Shown: one piece after another, positions 1 through 14,066 of the stretch
How the letters are laid out: every line of letters begins with the position of its first letter
Position numbering within the stretch: the first letter of the stretch is position 1
DNA from: Apricaphanius iberus
Lineage: Eukaryota > Chordata > Actinopteri > Cyprinodontiformes > Aphaniidae
NCBI GenBank assembly: GCA_028564705.1
Contig: JAPXFQ010002094.1
Coordinates: 58,075-122,074 of the forward strand
DNA: 64,000 nt
Reading direction: 5' to 3'
Translations under genes and position numbers: made by a program
The notes under the pieces: generated by a model
What the model was told of the DNA's origin: nothing
Seen by the model: the letters and a program-made list of their open reading frames with translations, nothing else
Databases searched by the model: none

Positions 1-3000
1 AGATCAACATTCTGTAATGTAAATTTTTTTAGAGATTTTTTAAAAATATTAATCATGAGCTGCTAACGTAATAGGACAATTACCCTTCACGAAAAGAAAA
101 AAGTAAATCTGTTTGCACAGTTAGGTAAATCTAAATGATCTCTATTTGCTTTTAGCGACTAATGTATAGTTTTCAGCAGCTTGAGTGCTGCTAGCTAAAT
201 AAATTAGCCTTTATTTACGAATTACATCACCGGCAAAAATCCAGCACAGGCAACATATGATGCAGTGCTCAGGAAATGTCTGCATGCCAAAGGTTTTGTG
301 GCTTTTTGACCCTCGGCTGGTGGGAGCCCAATGTGTTTCTGATCAGGCTGATGGAAATGATAAGGAGAAGACAGCCGAAAGAACGCCGCTGGATAGCTCC
401 TTGATTCAATTTCCTCTGTGCCAAAGTAGTGTTTAGCACAACAATGGCAAATGGAAGCCTTTGCCTGTGAAAGTAAACCATGTCCATGACCACCCTCTAG
501 GAGGGCAGAAAACCTTAGGTTTACCAGTGAACCTAAAGAAATAAAATATTCTATTGAAAATATTCTGAATAAACAATTACCAATTCTGAGTTGATTACCT
601 GCACTGTTGTCCAATATATTTCACCTGTAATGGTTCAATCTGACATCCCTGGCTGCCTCACAGTGTCCGTAGAGATCATTAGCAGGGAAAGAAACTGTAC
701 ATGGACTCAATAAACACACCCACAAATGGGTCACTTGCATGATTTGTGCAAATTATCTTGCAGAATAAGCTTCACTGAGCAAGTTCAATCAGTTCACTTC
801 CACTTCTGTAGTCCTCAAAGCCACCATGCTTGTGGTAGAGAGGGAGGAACAAATTATTTTCCAGCTTTCAGTTTGCTGTCTTTGTTTTTAATGAGGAGGA
901 ATCAGGGACAAACTTGCTAGTTCACAGTTAATAACAATCACGGTCCATGCACACTTTGGAAAAGGTCCGCAGCCTTTGCATGAGGAGGTTTGTTATGATT
1001 AACAAAGCTGGACAGCTTGTTGGAGAGGCTGAGTAGAAAGCTTTCATAACTCTTGTTGAGGTTCTGGTGTAGATTTTCACTCATCCCAGATATGACTGTC
1101 TTTCAAAACTGAAGAAGCTTTTTGAATGAGAGGAGACATGTCTGATAAATATGTATTAACATTGTGAAATTAAAAAGGGAGAATTAAGCAGTTGAGAACA
1201 AAGGAAAAAGTTACAGGACAACTGTTATGTTTCGAACAGCAAACTCAGCTCTCATAGACTTCCAGACTGTGCTGTGTTTTTGTCCTTATATAAGAGTTAA
1301 TATCCAGCTTTAGTGCGTGTGACTCAAAACACTCGTTCGTGTACAAAAAAGTACACATTTGTGTAGTTTAAAATTACGTATTTACTTGGAAAAACAAATA
1401 TTTTATCTGCTTCATATTTCTACAGATTCTCATCTTTACTGCTTCTAAAGTACATTATTTGGCCTTAATGTCTTCAGTGGTAAATTTTGAAGAAAAGAAT
1501 GACTGTAAACAATGATTGCACAGAACATTTAATGCAGATCCTCACTTTTATCTGGATTTCTATGAGTACATATATTCTGATTTTTTTCATTTTTTGAATT
1601 TCATTCTACGTTATCCTGATCTTGCTCTCCTCTTCGGTGATCCCTTGCCTAAAAGGTTTTTCAATAAACAAGGCTAAAACATTTTGAACTTTAGCTTAAT
1701 AAATGTTACCAATGCTTCAGTCTAGGACACTTGATCATGTTTGACTTTAAATCTCTTCCATACTATAAGCTTTGAGAGCGTTTCAACCTAAACCCTTTCC
1801 AAAACAGCCTCCGATATTCATCATGTTTACACCTCAGGGATCTAATATCATTCCCAAGCTTTGACGCCAGGCAGGCGCTCACAGCCAAAGGGGAACACGG
1901 TTTTTAATGACTCTTGTATGAAATCAGTACCTCAAAATACTCCAGAGACCTTAGAAAGAGCACCTACTCGCTACTGTATTTTCTATGGAGCTTTATGCTT
2001 CACTGGCAGTATGCGAAAATGTTTTCTTTAAATTAGCCCTTCAGGTGCTGCTGTTATTGCGTTATTATCAAATTAGTGTATTTTAATTACTACGTCATAT
2101 GAAATAAATGTGCCACCAGGTCACAATGGGGTTAAAGCTCAGAGGGCCATGTTATAACTCTCCAGTTGCCCAGCCTGCTGTGCAGCTTTAAGATGAAAAG
2201 CAGAAAGGCAGAAAAGCTCTACGAGCACATCTGTGAATTATATTAGCTAATTGTGTGCACTTCTCTTTGCACTCAACACTTGAGTTGTCCTCCAAGCAGA
2301 AGGAAGAAATTAGGAGCACTACTGCCATGTTGTTCTATTAAATACGTGAAAAGAAAATACAATTACTAGTTAAGTGGGAACATACCACATGGGATTATAA
2401 GAGGGCCCAGCATTTAAAGATTTCAGGTTTAAAAATTGTGCCTTGTGCATGTACACGATTGCCTGGTAAAGAGATGACAGAGAACATCAAAAACCAGTTT
2501 GTGACATTTAAAACATGAATGTGAAATATAAAACTGCATTTGAAAGTGTTTTTACTCACCCAGATATTCTTTTCCTTTACCTCTTATACCTTCAAGTATA
2601 CCAGCTTCATTACTTCAGCTCAAAGTCTGTTACAGAGCCACAGCTGAGTCTTTCAATCCATAACACGAACTTCATATATTATCGAATCAGATTGTTATGG
2701 AAAGACGAGAAGGTGTTTGAGAGGCCAAAAATATGTCTGCCATTTCGTAAGTAATAACAAGAAGCAAGGTCAAGAGTGTGTTCCAAGTACATTATGTCCG
2801 AAATGCCTGCTAAAGACTCTCCAATAGACTCTCACCTCCTCTTAGTTCCTCAGCTCCCACATAATGAACAGGCAATTACAACCTTAGATTCCTTTTTAGT
2901 AAACAGGTCCAAATTAAACTAATTGATGTAAAGCAGACTTCATGGTTGTTCTGAAAGCCATTACTTTGTTTTCACATTTCAGCCCAGTGAGGTACCTGTT

Positions 3001-4629
3001 ATTCAAAAAACATGAGGTTGCCTCCAGTGCTTACAATGCCAAGCAAAGCTATTCATATGCTGCAGGCTTTACATTTTGCCACAATACAAACACAAACTTG
3101 AATTTACATCAATGAATATTAGCACAATTGTTCAATAAATTCTCATATGAATTTAAGTCTGTCTGGTCTTTTGCCGTCAATATTAAAAAAAAAAAGTTTT
3201 TTCAAGATTGTACCTGCTAAAGAAAAGCACTACATGAAAGTGCTGCTACTATGTCTCACAACTATGGTGTGTTCAAGGGAATGTGCCCTGGTAGTTTTCC
3301 ACCATTTTGCAAGGTCAGGAAGTTTATTTCTGGTTTAATATGTGTCTACATAAACAGCCTGAGGCAAAATGCAAGTAGAACTTACTTTAACTTTCTTCCA
3401 ACAATTTGTTTTTCTTTTATAGGAGTGTGGATGTGTGGCATGCAGGGCTAATAGTTTTCCTAACAAGAGATTCTTGGGATCCATGATGCTGTTTGTTCAG
3501 TAATGTTCTCTATCAAACTTGAGAGGCCTTTACAGAACAGCTGCATTTATACTGAGATTAGATTAAAAGCAAGTTGACTCTATTTACGGATCAGGTGATT
3601 TCTAAAGGATATTGCTTGAACTGGGTTTGAGTTAGGTGTATTAATTATTGATCTCTGGTTTCATTGTTTTTCTTCACTTCTATTTTTATTAAATCTGTGT
3701 TTACTATGTATTTCACTGTGCCTGCTTATTTTTTTATACCTCCTTGTTGTTAGTTTCCTTCATAGTCATGTGACCCTCCCCACTCACACACACACACACA
3801 CAACTTCCATTAACCCCCACCTGATGTCAATACCGCTAATCACTCTGCCTCAGCATTTAAACAGGCTGTTTCCATTTACTCCTTGCTGAATTCAGTTATT
3901 TGAATCCAAACTCTGAAGTTCTCTTCATGTACATTTCAGTCAGTTTTGTGTTGGTTTTTAAGAACTCCATTATTGTCATATTGCTAGTTATCTGCTTGTG
4001 ATTGTGTTATACAATGGAGGATGTGAGATATGAGGATTGTTACATGGCTCTGTGCTGTTTGCGTTTGTTACTCTTTCAAGAATTTCTGTAATTCCGATTC
4101 CTAGTAACTTCTTAGTAAGTCTATGCAGCACTTATGTTCTTGTATGAGGTTAGAAAGCAATTTTTTAGTGGAACAGAATATATTTTTTACATCAAAGCTG
4201 TGAAAAACAACCCCCCGCAGATTTTACAACACAAAATCTGAAAGGAAACTAATAGCTGCCTGGCACTCCACATATATTGTTATATAATACAATTAAATAG
4301 TATCCCTTCAACTCTTGTTCCTTCAGTTTTCATCTTAATTTGCTTCCTCCCAAACTTTTTTTTCTTTCTAGCTAAATTCGCTCTTCTTTCACTCACTCTC
4401 TTTTCCCTGATCTACTTTGTTATCTGACGGCTTTTGGCTGTGAATAGATAATGACTGTGCAAAAGGGTTTTGTTTCACATAACAATAAACTATAACTCTG
4501 CACTTCTGTACATACTCACTGTAAAATAACCCCGGCTTGGTGTATATATTATCCTTTATTACTTACGATCTATTTATTTGTATTTTTACTTATTTTTGTT
4601 CATATTTTTATTTTTTTTATTTTTTTTTA
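1..4629. other. AT-rich non-coding stretch, no gene recognised
   Basis: No coding exon, RNA gene or complete mobile element could be recognised here. Short open frames, including one of 130 codons on the minus strand at 222-614, resemble no family and lie in sequence with ordinary base composition. The parts at 230-530, 730-1010 and 1850-2300 are less AT-rich and free of simple repeats, so they could be unique or conserved non-coding sequence, but this cannot be shown from one genome. A short CA repeat sits at 3783-3801. Confidence 0.5.
3783..3801. repeat. (CA)n microsatellite
   Basis: A short run of CA dinucleotides in otherwise AT-rich DNA. Confidence 0.8.
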
Positions 4630-4731
4630 TTTCACTCATTCAAGTTCTGTACTGGAGAAAAAAGTTTGCCGGAGTCAAATTCCTTGTATGTGACATACTT
4701 GGCCAATAAACTGATTCTGATTCTGATTCTG
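4630..4731 (+). mobile_element. 3' tail of a non-LTR retrotransposon (CR1/L2/Rex-type)
   Basis: The segment reads like the 3' end of a fish LINE: a 'TCAAATTCCTTGTATGTG' stretch, then 'CCAATAAACTGATTC', and a terminal array of TTCTGA units. Fish L2- and CR1-group elements end in such short tandem tails instead of poly(A). The T-rich sequence upstream (4540-4630) may be more of the same copy, but no reverse-transcriptase coding is left. The copy is on the plus strand and strongly 5'-truncated. The family is from memory of similar tails. Confidence 0.55.
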
Positions 4732-5839
4732 TTTACCATGGATACTGCAGGATTAGAGTGATTACCACTGGTGCCAGCGATGTAACAAGCCCGGAAAGCA
4801 TTTCACCATGTATGTAGGTGCTGACAGTTATCCATCACAAGATTAGAGCGGATGGATTATGGATTGTTGTTCCTCCACCTGGTGATGAGAGACTAGAAAA
4901 AAAAAGACTGAATGTAGACCCCCAGGTACAAGGCTGTCATGAGTGAAAGTAATCCCTGCCCCTTGTTTGTTATAAAACTTGTTCAACCTTCAGCTTTTTG
5001 TTAGATGTATTCCCAACTATGCAGTTTAAGGTAAAAACGTTATACTTCTTACCTTGACCTTTCACCTCTGTATTCCCTACCGCCTGCGGCAGGCAAAAGA
5101 AGGAGATGGGTCTCCTGCCTCCATCTAAGCTCTCCTCCTGTCAGGGCTCAAACTGGTGTTCAGTTTCACTGAGCTTCTCGTCTTGGCCCCAGCACAAATA
5201 CACAACACCATCTCGGATTGCACATGATAATATTTATCCTCAATTACAATTCCTCAGTAGGGATTCTTGAGCAGTGTACAGTGGCAGCAGACAAAGCAGA
5301 GTGGCCTTGAGTCTTGCTGAAGTGGGTTCCCCATTGCGCTCTAGAAATTTCCAACACTACCTGGCCATAGTGCAAAATAAGCAATGTAGCCATTAAGAGC
5401 TTCTCAGCAATGTCGAAGCACTTAGCTGTATATTTGTCCTGGTGATGAATGTATGCATTGCAACAGGGAAATGTGACACCATCTTGGATATACACTGGTG
5501 TCACATGTAAGAAGTGAACATAGTTGAAATAAAGTTATCCAGTGTCTTGTTAGACGCAATCCTGCCATTGACCCTGGAAATAATGCAAAGGGAAATATAG
5601 GTTAGATCATTTTGGTACAGAACATACACCATAGAGTTACTTGACTTGTGTTTGCTGATATATGCAGCAAGGATAAACAAACCATATTTGGTTAATAGTA
5701 ATTATAGTTTAGGTGTCCTAATTATATTGGCATGTGATTGTTTGCATAATTTAGCTAAATAAAGGTTACAAAGGACCATAAATATCTTAAAGGTATCAGA
5801 CAGGAATAAAGAACCAATATATATTCATGGCTTCCTGTT
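4732..5839. other. Non-coding stretch, nothing recognised
   Basis: No family resemblance, tandem repeat or strong inverted repeat was seen. An 86-codon minus-strand frame at 5244-5504 has no recognisable motif. Confidence 0.4.
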
Positions 5840-6520
5840 TTGGCAACACAGCACCATCTGTTATGTTCATTTTCTGAGCTGTCACTACATGGGAGGGTCC
5901 TGCAGCTAAAACCGCAATATAGAACTTTTCACCCGAGGACCGATTACTTGGCTGTACTGACTGACTTTCACTTTACGGCAGTACACCTCGCGCGACCTAA
6001 TAATATAAATAAATCTGCAGTTTTGAGGGTCCATGGCAGATTCCCCAAAGAAACCAAAGAAGACGCTCTCAGAAGAAGCAAGGAAAAGGAACTGAGCTGC
6101 AAGAGCTGAAGCTGCTTGAGCTTTACCGCTGGTGAAGGCTTTTTCACCCCATGTTCACGCCGGGCGAGCAGATGCACCTTGTATGAGCCATGGAGCTGAA
6201 CTTTGAGCTGAGACAGCTTCTCAACCCCAAAGAAGAAGCTATCAGCAGGAGGGAGAAAAAGGAAACTGAGCTGAGAGCAGCTGAAAGCTGCTGGAGCTTC
6301 ACTGCTGGAGAAGGCTTGATTCATACCGGAGTACATCAATTTTGAGCCCAGTGTGAATCGGGGATAAGGAAGTTGCAGCATGCTGAGCCACAGAGCTGAA
6401 TGCTGCAGCTAATGACCAGGCTGTTCCTCTTCCTGTTACGTCCCCCTCGATAGCAGCAATAGCCGCTTTTCCTTCATCGAGCAGCAAGATGTGAAAAAAC
6501 ACAGGTCAGAGAAAATGTCC
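5840..6520 (+). mobile_element. GC-richer island with diverged tandem units, probably transposable-element debris
   Basis: Base composition is clearly higher in G+C than on either side. Two units resemble each other (about 6062-6140 and 6238-6320). Each runs from a purine-rich AAGGAA block through GAGCTG and GAAGCTGCT-like motifs to a GGAGAAGGCTT-like end. Just upstream, at 6033, a 20-codon frame starts MADSPKKPKK and is Lys-rich before a TGA. This resembles the basic N-terminus of proteins encoded by multi-copy fish elements, but that is recollection only. The sequence could also be a decayed gene fragment or simply a GC-rich unique island. No terminal repeats were found, so the limits are approximate. 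Confidence 0.3.
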
Positions 6521-9500
6521 TTCGCATCACTGCGGTAAAAGAGGTTTTCTGTAAAACGGTTACTCGGTTTGGGTCAAACTGGGATTAGTTTTTTAAAACA
6601 ATGTTACAACAATTCAGTTTTGTGTGGTCAGTCGCTGTGAATGAGACTTTAGAGATACAGTAGGACGTATGGATGCTGAACTAGCCGTGTTGCCACTGGG
6701 TTGGTAAGTAATTATTTGTTGTTCCGGCATTATTTGGGCATGATGATGTAATACAGTGCTGGGAAAACTGTTTGACGGTTACCAACTGTCACGCCGTTAG
6801 TTTGATGTTCAGTGGTTTTGCGTGGTGAGCTTGTAAAAGCATCAGTACACTTTTTTAGGTGCGCTCCATAGAGATCTGTTTTTACTACAGTGATGTTATG
6901 CCAAAAGCCTTGAGAGAGTGACAGATGGCAAATGTCTGCAAAGTTACGGAGCGTATCTTTAATCTCCAACATTCCTTCTTCTCTCTCCAGCCTCTGTCTG
7001 TTTGCTGAAGAAAAGCTCAGTAAGATGCTATCATCAACATGTGATTTGGAGCATTAGTTTTCAAACAAACATATTGTTTTGCATGTAGGCCAAAAAATTC
7101 AGCTTTGGTTGAATCTTACCAGAGCACTTTGTTCCACATGCTTTCTGTGTCATTTTCAAGGCTTAAATGGAGCTCCTTTATGCAGATAGTTCAATGAGTT
7201 GTATGGTGTATTTCTGAATAGACAGAATTCTATCTTCTGTTTGCAGAGGATAGAGTTCTCATTTTGGAAAATCAGGTTGACATTTTATTTTTGGGGGGGT
7301 GTTAGGGATTAGGGTTAGTTACTCAGTCTGTCTGTATGGCATACACAGACGTAGATCTAAAAACCAGATAGAAAATTTTTTCATTTTGAAAAACCATTCA
7401 AATGAGATGACTACAGCAGCACTCTGAGAAAGCGGACTTTGGCCAAGGCAGCCCAGTACCTCCTAACCCTCTAGAAGCTGATACGGACAATCCCTGAATT
7501 CTAATCACTGTTTCCTGGTACCATCGCAGACATTTCCTAATAATAATAATTATAAATCCATCTATAGCTCTTTAAGTTATGTTGTTAACAAACAAACAAA
7601 CAAACCCTGGCAATAACATGTCCTCGGCAGAGGTATAATGCATTTCAAGGAAAAACTGGAGACTCATAAAATCAATTCTATGTAAAGGTGTACATCTTTC
7701 TTTAATGAAGTTATAACACTTTTGTCACCAATCTCTACTATATGATGCCAGGCAAATGTTACAGTATCTGGGAAGAAACTCATAACATCACATGTTTTGT
7801 AGTATATTGCCAATATCTGTTCAAAACCCGATGTTGACCTTGGCCGCTTTTGCTGGGTATGCATTTAGGAAATTAATTATTGTGCTTCTTGCCTCAAACT
7901 GTCCCACCAGACACGGTGTGTATCTTCAGCTCATCCATCTCATTTCTGGTTAGCCAATAGTGCATCATTTTGGTTCTTCCGCAGGTCAGCATGGGATTTG
8001 TTCCTTGTATTGGCTATTAGAGATGGCATCAGAGGATTGAGGATTTTCTTGCTGGGGAAGTTGATGGAAATAATGAGGGGAAGGAACGTTGGTCAGTTTA
8101 AGATTTATTTCTTCTTTTTTTAACATGCATACATAGAAAGATCTGTGTATAAAGTTGTTGTTTCTGGCAGAGCCTTATTTGGGCAAGTCAGCTCCTCTGT
8201 GCGATGCCCAGGAATGACATGCGTGTCATTTCCTGCTGGGAGTAGACATTTTGTTAGTACTGCTGCTGTCTGGCAGGCTTAACGTGTTCTCTCTCTGATT
8301 TCCAAAAAACATAAGTCTGTATATTTTTCACCCGTCAACAGCAGTATTATTTCCAGGCAAATTAGGATTGTGGTTAAAGAAGAAATGGAGTCTTAGTAGA
8401 CCTTTGGTTTATAATAAAATAAATGAAATGCCTATAGGAGACCATTGATGCATATTCTTCCAAAGTGCTTTTGGCTTTGAGAAATAGCCTGTTTACTCCA
8501 ACTCGCGATGCCTCTGGGGTGGTTGTCCAAATTGTATACATAAAAGTTCCACAACAAGTTCAGACTAATTACAAAATATCTTGAATTACATGATTTTAAG
8601 CAGGTGATAACAGAAGGATGACATGTAATTAAATATTATAAATTATTGTTCTGACTTAAATAAATTCTGTTCAGTATCTAAAATAAATACTTTTCTTCTC
8701 TTTTAACAAACTTGATTTTTAAAATGAACTGAACTGATGCTGTTGCACGTTGCATAAATTCAAACCAGTCATCTGAAAAAAACCCAGATACCCTTCTTTA
8801 CAACAGTCTTTATCTTAAGCCAAAATTTTATATTTTAATCTAAACCATTCTATTATTCTTGTTGGATTATTTTAGAGTCGCTTGTCCTGCTTAAAGCAGG
8901 TCTTTGGTCCTGTCTAGAATGTTTTGGAGCCTTTAACTGGTTTCTTCCAGAATTGGGCTGAAATTACCTCCATCCATTTTGGCATCAAGAATCCATGTTT
9001 CCTGTTCCTTTTAAATAAAAGCCACCCCCCACCCAACATGATATTGAAAGATCTCATGTGACCAAAACATCATCTTTCTGTGATAAAATTAAACTCATTT
9101 ATTGTGGCTTTCTTCAATAGTGGGTTTCTTATTAACACAGCATGGTTTTTAACCCAGATTTAGTTTTCATGTCAAAATGAGTTTTTGGCTGCTTCCTTGA
9201 AAATCTTTTTTTTTTGCCTGGTCTGTCAGTTGATCAGGATGGTCATTTCTTGGTAGGTCTGCAGTATCTCCATACTCCTTCCAGTTTCAGATAATGAAAT
9301 GCCCAACATTTTTTATGTTTTATTGCCCAATTCTAAATTAAGCCTCTCCACAGTTGAATTCCTGACCTGTTTGCTGTGTTTGTTGTATTTGTTTTTTTGA
9401 TTGTTTTTTAAAAGTATTTTTTAAGAACCAGAGGCTCTCACAAAACAGTGAGTTTGATAAGGGGTATAGGAGTGAATGGAGTGAATACTAATGTGCATCA

Positions 9501-12500
9501 CACTCCAGACCAATATTGTCTGTAAAAAACATAAAAAAAAACATGGATAATTTTTGTTCATTTTCCAAATTATGCAGTACTTTGTGCTGGTTTGTCACTT
9601 AAAATCAAAATAAATGAGCTATAGTTTGTTGCAATAAAGTTGACATATGCAATGGGAATGCATATTTTTGTAGGGCGCTGTAATTCGGTGTACTCATGTA
9701 TAACTATGTATATTTTTTGGTGTGAAAAGAGAACCTTCTGAGCTTGTAAGAAATGGAGGGAGAACAGCCCCAGGGTGTCAGAATTCACTCACAGAGGGAG
9801 GAAGTATTAGGCCAATGTCTCGACCTTAAGGTCTCCTTGCAAAGGGTGCCAGATTTAGAAGAAAGAATGAGCTCATGAAAACAGCATACAGCCTCAGACA
9901 GGGGTACTGTTTACACTTTTCTTTTTTTTAAGCCACCGAACGATCACTATATCAGTTTTGCTCAGGCTGTACACAAAAACTTAAACTTCTCCGAGGCTAA
10001 AAGGATAAGGAGCGGTGGGAGAGGTTGATAACCTAGGATGGCCTCCGGCCCACACAGATAACTGTTTCCTAACTGAGAGATAACCAAGGTCAGTCCAAGA
10101 TGCTGAAGACAGCTTGTTCTTGAGAAAGTTAACCAAGCATGGACTTTTTCTTGTACTTTTATTAGTGGAGAATTTTATGTTTCTCCCATTTGCATTGAAT
10201 TGCATATCACAGCTGTTATGTTATCAAGCTTAAAAAAGAAATCTCGTACTTTCATTGTAGTGCAGTACGGAGCAACACATGTAAAACATACAGCACCTTC
10301 AGTGTGCTAAGCCACTTCCTCATATTAAACAAAACTTTGCAGTTTAGACTTTTATGGGTATTCTTTTAAATAATACAATATATGTTTACTAATTGTCTAA
10401 AAATAAACTGTCATTTTACATCTTTAAAGTTTGTTTTATTTAATGTAACGATATTACATTGGGTTGGAATTGGAGGGTTCCGCTTCAAGTATCTATAACC
10501 GCTAATACGTTCACATTGTATCAACATACTGGCACTAATGTGAGTGCATGTTAGTGAATTCCTGCAAAAGACTATATAAAATTATAAAATTATTTTGGTT
10601 ATTGTCTAGGCCATTTGATTGAAATTATTATATTTTTGGGTGGCAACACATTTTCTTCCTGGATTTCCCCTTATTTTGCTCCAGTACATTTCTATTAACT
10701 TTGACCAGCTCCCTTCTCCCAGTTGAAAAATGGCTTTCCTGCAGCATAATACCACCACTACCTTTTTTCAGATGGGGAATGTTGTGCTCAGTAAAAAGGA
10801 TGCAGTGCTACCTTTCTTGCAATTTGTGCAATCGGGTCACATATTTTCCATATGTTTGATATTGGTTTAAACAGTCCCAAGTAAGATGGGAAACTTCTCC
10901 ACACCTTTATCCCTGCTTCATTGGTCTTCATGGAGCAGTTTGCTAATTGTAGTACTCTAAAACTCTGAGTCCTTCAAACACCAACAATACAAGTGAAGGG
11001 AAATGGAAAAATAAGTATGCTACACCTTATCTGTAAATAAAAAATGTAAAAAAAATATATATTTTCTCTTCCACTTCAAAATGATGATCTACTCTATGAT
11101 TATTGCGAAAACAAATCCTACTAAGAGTCAGTGTTTTTGTGGCTGTTACATGACAAAATGTCAAAAACAAAAACAAAAAAACATCGAGGACAAATAATAT
11201 TTTTGCAGCCATTATATCAGTGGATTGTGTATTTCCCTTCTAAGAACTGTGAATAATCATCTTTCAGAAACCATTACTGAAAGGGGAGATGAGCAGTGTG
11301 TTATTTTAAAGAGATTTAGACCCATCACCAGTAGTTCAAATTTTTGGGGTCGATTGGAGGGCTCAGCAGCTCTCTAAGTCAGGTTTACTATTTCAGACTT
11401 TGACACTGAACCAAAATGTGGTCAACTACGTAAATCTCTGCCATACATTATGCAGCTGATGTCTGAAATAACATTAATAAATCTGGTAAAGGGGGGAAGA
11501 TGGAAGTAAAGGAGGCGGATTGTGGGGGAAAAAAAGAGTAAAAACTAAAACAAGTGTTTTATTTTGTTTTGAACTGTTGCAGAGAAGCCTCAGCATGCGT
11601 CTGCTTTAGATCATGGTGTGATGACTTTACCACACAGCCCTCGTTCCCCCTTCAGAGTCATCCGTCTGAAGGTCTTTAGTGCAGATAAGCAGACAATGAA
11701 GGATCAGAGTTCGTGCCAGAAAGGCGTTTAACATCCTGTCTCCCTCGCAGCACAATAAGAGCATCCAATTTATTATCTGCTGTGGAGTCCGACAAACATG
11801 GAAACAACATCCTTTAGTATACATTGTCTTTAGAGGGGATTTAAAATTCTGTTGAGCTCTTTTTTATGATGCACCATGCAAATCTGTCAGTTTCCTCTGA
11901 GTTCAGAAGAGCTTTCACAGATTTACACCTCCGTGTTTCCCTTACACTCCTTGATTTCTGATAACAAGAAATTTAGTTCCCCGTCTCTTTTCATTGACAA
12001 AAAGGGTTCCTCCCAGCAGATCAGATAAATTTAACTCGTTGTGCATTTTCCCCCCAAAGTAAGTAAGTAGAAATCTTTTTTTTTTGTAGCAGGATTCAGG
12101 ACAGAAATCACAAAGCACTCCACTACAAAAGAAAACACCCCAAATCAAACAATTTAAACAAGTTCCTAACAGATTTAGCTAAATTATACAATAAACAATG
12201 GTTTATAAAGTTCTAAAACTTAGTTGAAAGCATATAAAGTAAAAAACAAAAAAACTTAGTCCAAGTGAATTTTATTTCTTACATCAAATTATATTTTTTG
12301 TACTGACAGGCTACTGGAAGCTATCTTGAACTGTAATGAAATACCTTTAGGTTTAATGTCAAATACATGTTTAAACATGTTTAAACACATTAAGCAAATC
12401 AAACTACATTGATCTATACATTTGTTTAATCATGTAATTAATACATTTATAGAACATTTGTTTTGAAACATTTCGAATTATAAATTAGGGATTTACTGTG

Positions 12501-14066
12501 GCAGGAATATTTTTTCTGATATTTTTCTGTACTAAATTCATTTAATTAATATTGGGATGATTTCAACGGCTTTAGGCAGGAAAGAGCTAAACAAACAGTG
12601 ATGAAGTAAATTAAATAGATTAAGCACTCACTAAGAGTCCAATGTTGTAAGACTTGTTTAAAGTTTAAATAGTGTTTAGTGAGCAGTAGCTCTCAAACCA
12701 TACAAATTTCTTAATGGTTTTTACAAAGTTTGTTCATTTAATTTCAATGTGTTTTTTTTCTTCATGTTTTCTGTAAAAAGCATTGCAAACAAAAAGCTAT
12801 ATCCTGCTATTCAATCATACATACTGATAGGTTAAATATCAACACGTCTAATCAAAACAACACCAAGTTATTTTATCTGGTGGCTCAAATTTGAACAAAC
12901 AGGATTCAATCAGTGAAGCATTTTGTGTGGTAATTAGTAGAGATGTGGATGTTAATCATAAAGCCATACGACGAAGTCTTCTGAGGCGTTGATGACGGAC
13001 TGTTTGCTTGGACTGTGCTCCTGCGATTGAGAAGCGATGATGGCCAGAAGGAAACTGTCAGTCAGGGCTGGCTGTCACTGCCACTGCAAACAGGTGTGAA
13101 TGTGTAGCAGTATCGTTGTCTTTAGTCTGAGCTGTATGGAAATGCACATGTTCAGCAGCTGTGAGGAGAGTGCATGTGTTCATGCGTGTTCTCATGAAAG
13201 GGAAGTTGCATTATTCTCCTAGGGAGGAAGCCCTGAATGCCTCCCCCTTATTTTCTATGAGTCTGTCAGTGCTGCAGCTCCTCTGGGTCTCAGTGCTTCA
13301 ATATGGTGATTCTATGTGTCGAATAAATTCAGCTCCTTGGGGTGAAAGCAGTTCTGCCTGAAGGATGAAAGTTCATATGTAACCATACAAGCGGTTACTC
13401 CAAAACATTTGTGCTGCCTTTTATTTTCTACAGTGAGCAAGCCATGCTTTATTATAGATGTAAGAATATACAACGAAAACGGTCAAGAGTTGAACATTTT
13501 AACACACAATTTGCCTAAATGGTAATAAATGTTTTTAACATTTGTGGGTTTTTAATTCTACTGGATACAGTCATAGAATTCTACATCTTTTTTCGTCCCT
13601 GTTTTAAGTAGGTCTTTCTTTGAAAATTCTCTGCATATTCGATAATGACAGCTCATTAACGCTACACACAAATTCACTTGAAAAAAATGAAATTTAATAT
13701 TTTGGAAAAAAGAAGCAACACATACAGAGACACAATAATGTAAATATCATCTGTATGGCACATGATAACAGAGTCTTATAAACACATTAAATCAGTATGG
13801 CAAGTATTCAGTCCCTTGTCTAGTAGGCTTTTTTTTTAAGTTGTTTTTGTAGTTTTTTAGGCATGAAAAAACTTGCAATTATTCCGTTTTTGTTCAGGTT
13901 GAGGATGGTTTTAAGAGCTAAATGAGCAAAGTGGAAGGTAATTGATTGCCCAGTGGGACTCGTAAAGTAATTGCTGCTTGGTGGAGCTGTTAGTATCATT
14001 AATTTCTTGCAGCAACAATATCATGGGTTAAAAAGGTCCTTAGGTATGGGTGTGTGTCTCTTTGTT
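6521..14066. other. Long AT-rich non-coding stretch
   Basis: No coding exon or complete mobile element is recognisable. Small landmarks are a 16-bp hairpin at 7224-7259, a short AAAC run near 7589-7606, and direct copies of a 'GTTTAAACATG'-like unit near 12367-12390. The parts at 11570-11830 and 12950-13130 are less AT-rich and look unique. All open frames are below 80 codons and show no motif. Confidence 0.5.
7224..7259. repeat. 16-bp inverted repeat with 4-nt loop
   Basis: The left arm AGAATTCTATCTTCTG and right arm CAGAGGATAGAGTTCT pair over 16 positions with two G:U wobbles if transcribed from the plus strand, around the loop TTTG. The stem is too short for a normal pre-miRNA. It may be the core of a decayed MITE or a chance palindrome. 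Confidence 0.6.

Noticed and set aside
222..614. 130-codon minus-strand frame
   Set aside because: No domain or codon bias; overlaps another frame on the same strand.
7287..7320. GGGATTAGGGTTAG as interstitial telomere repeat
   Set aside because: Only about two TTAGGG-like units, far too short.
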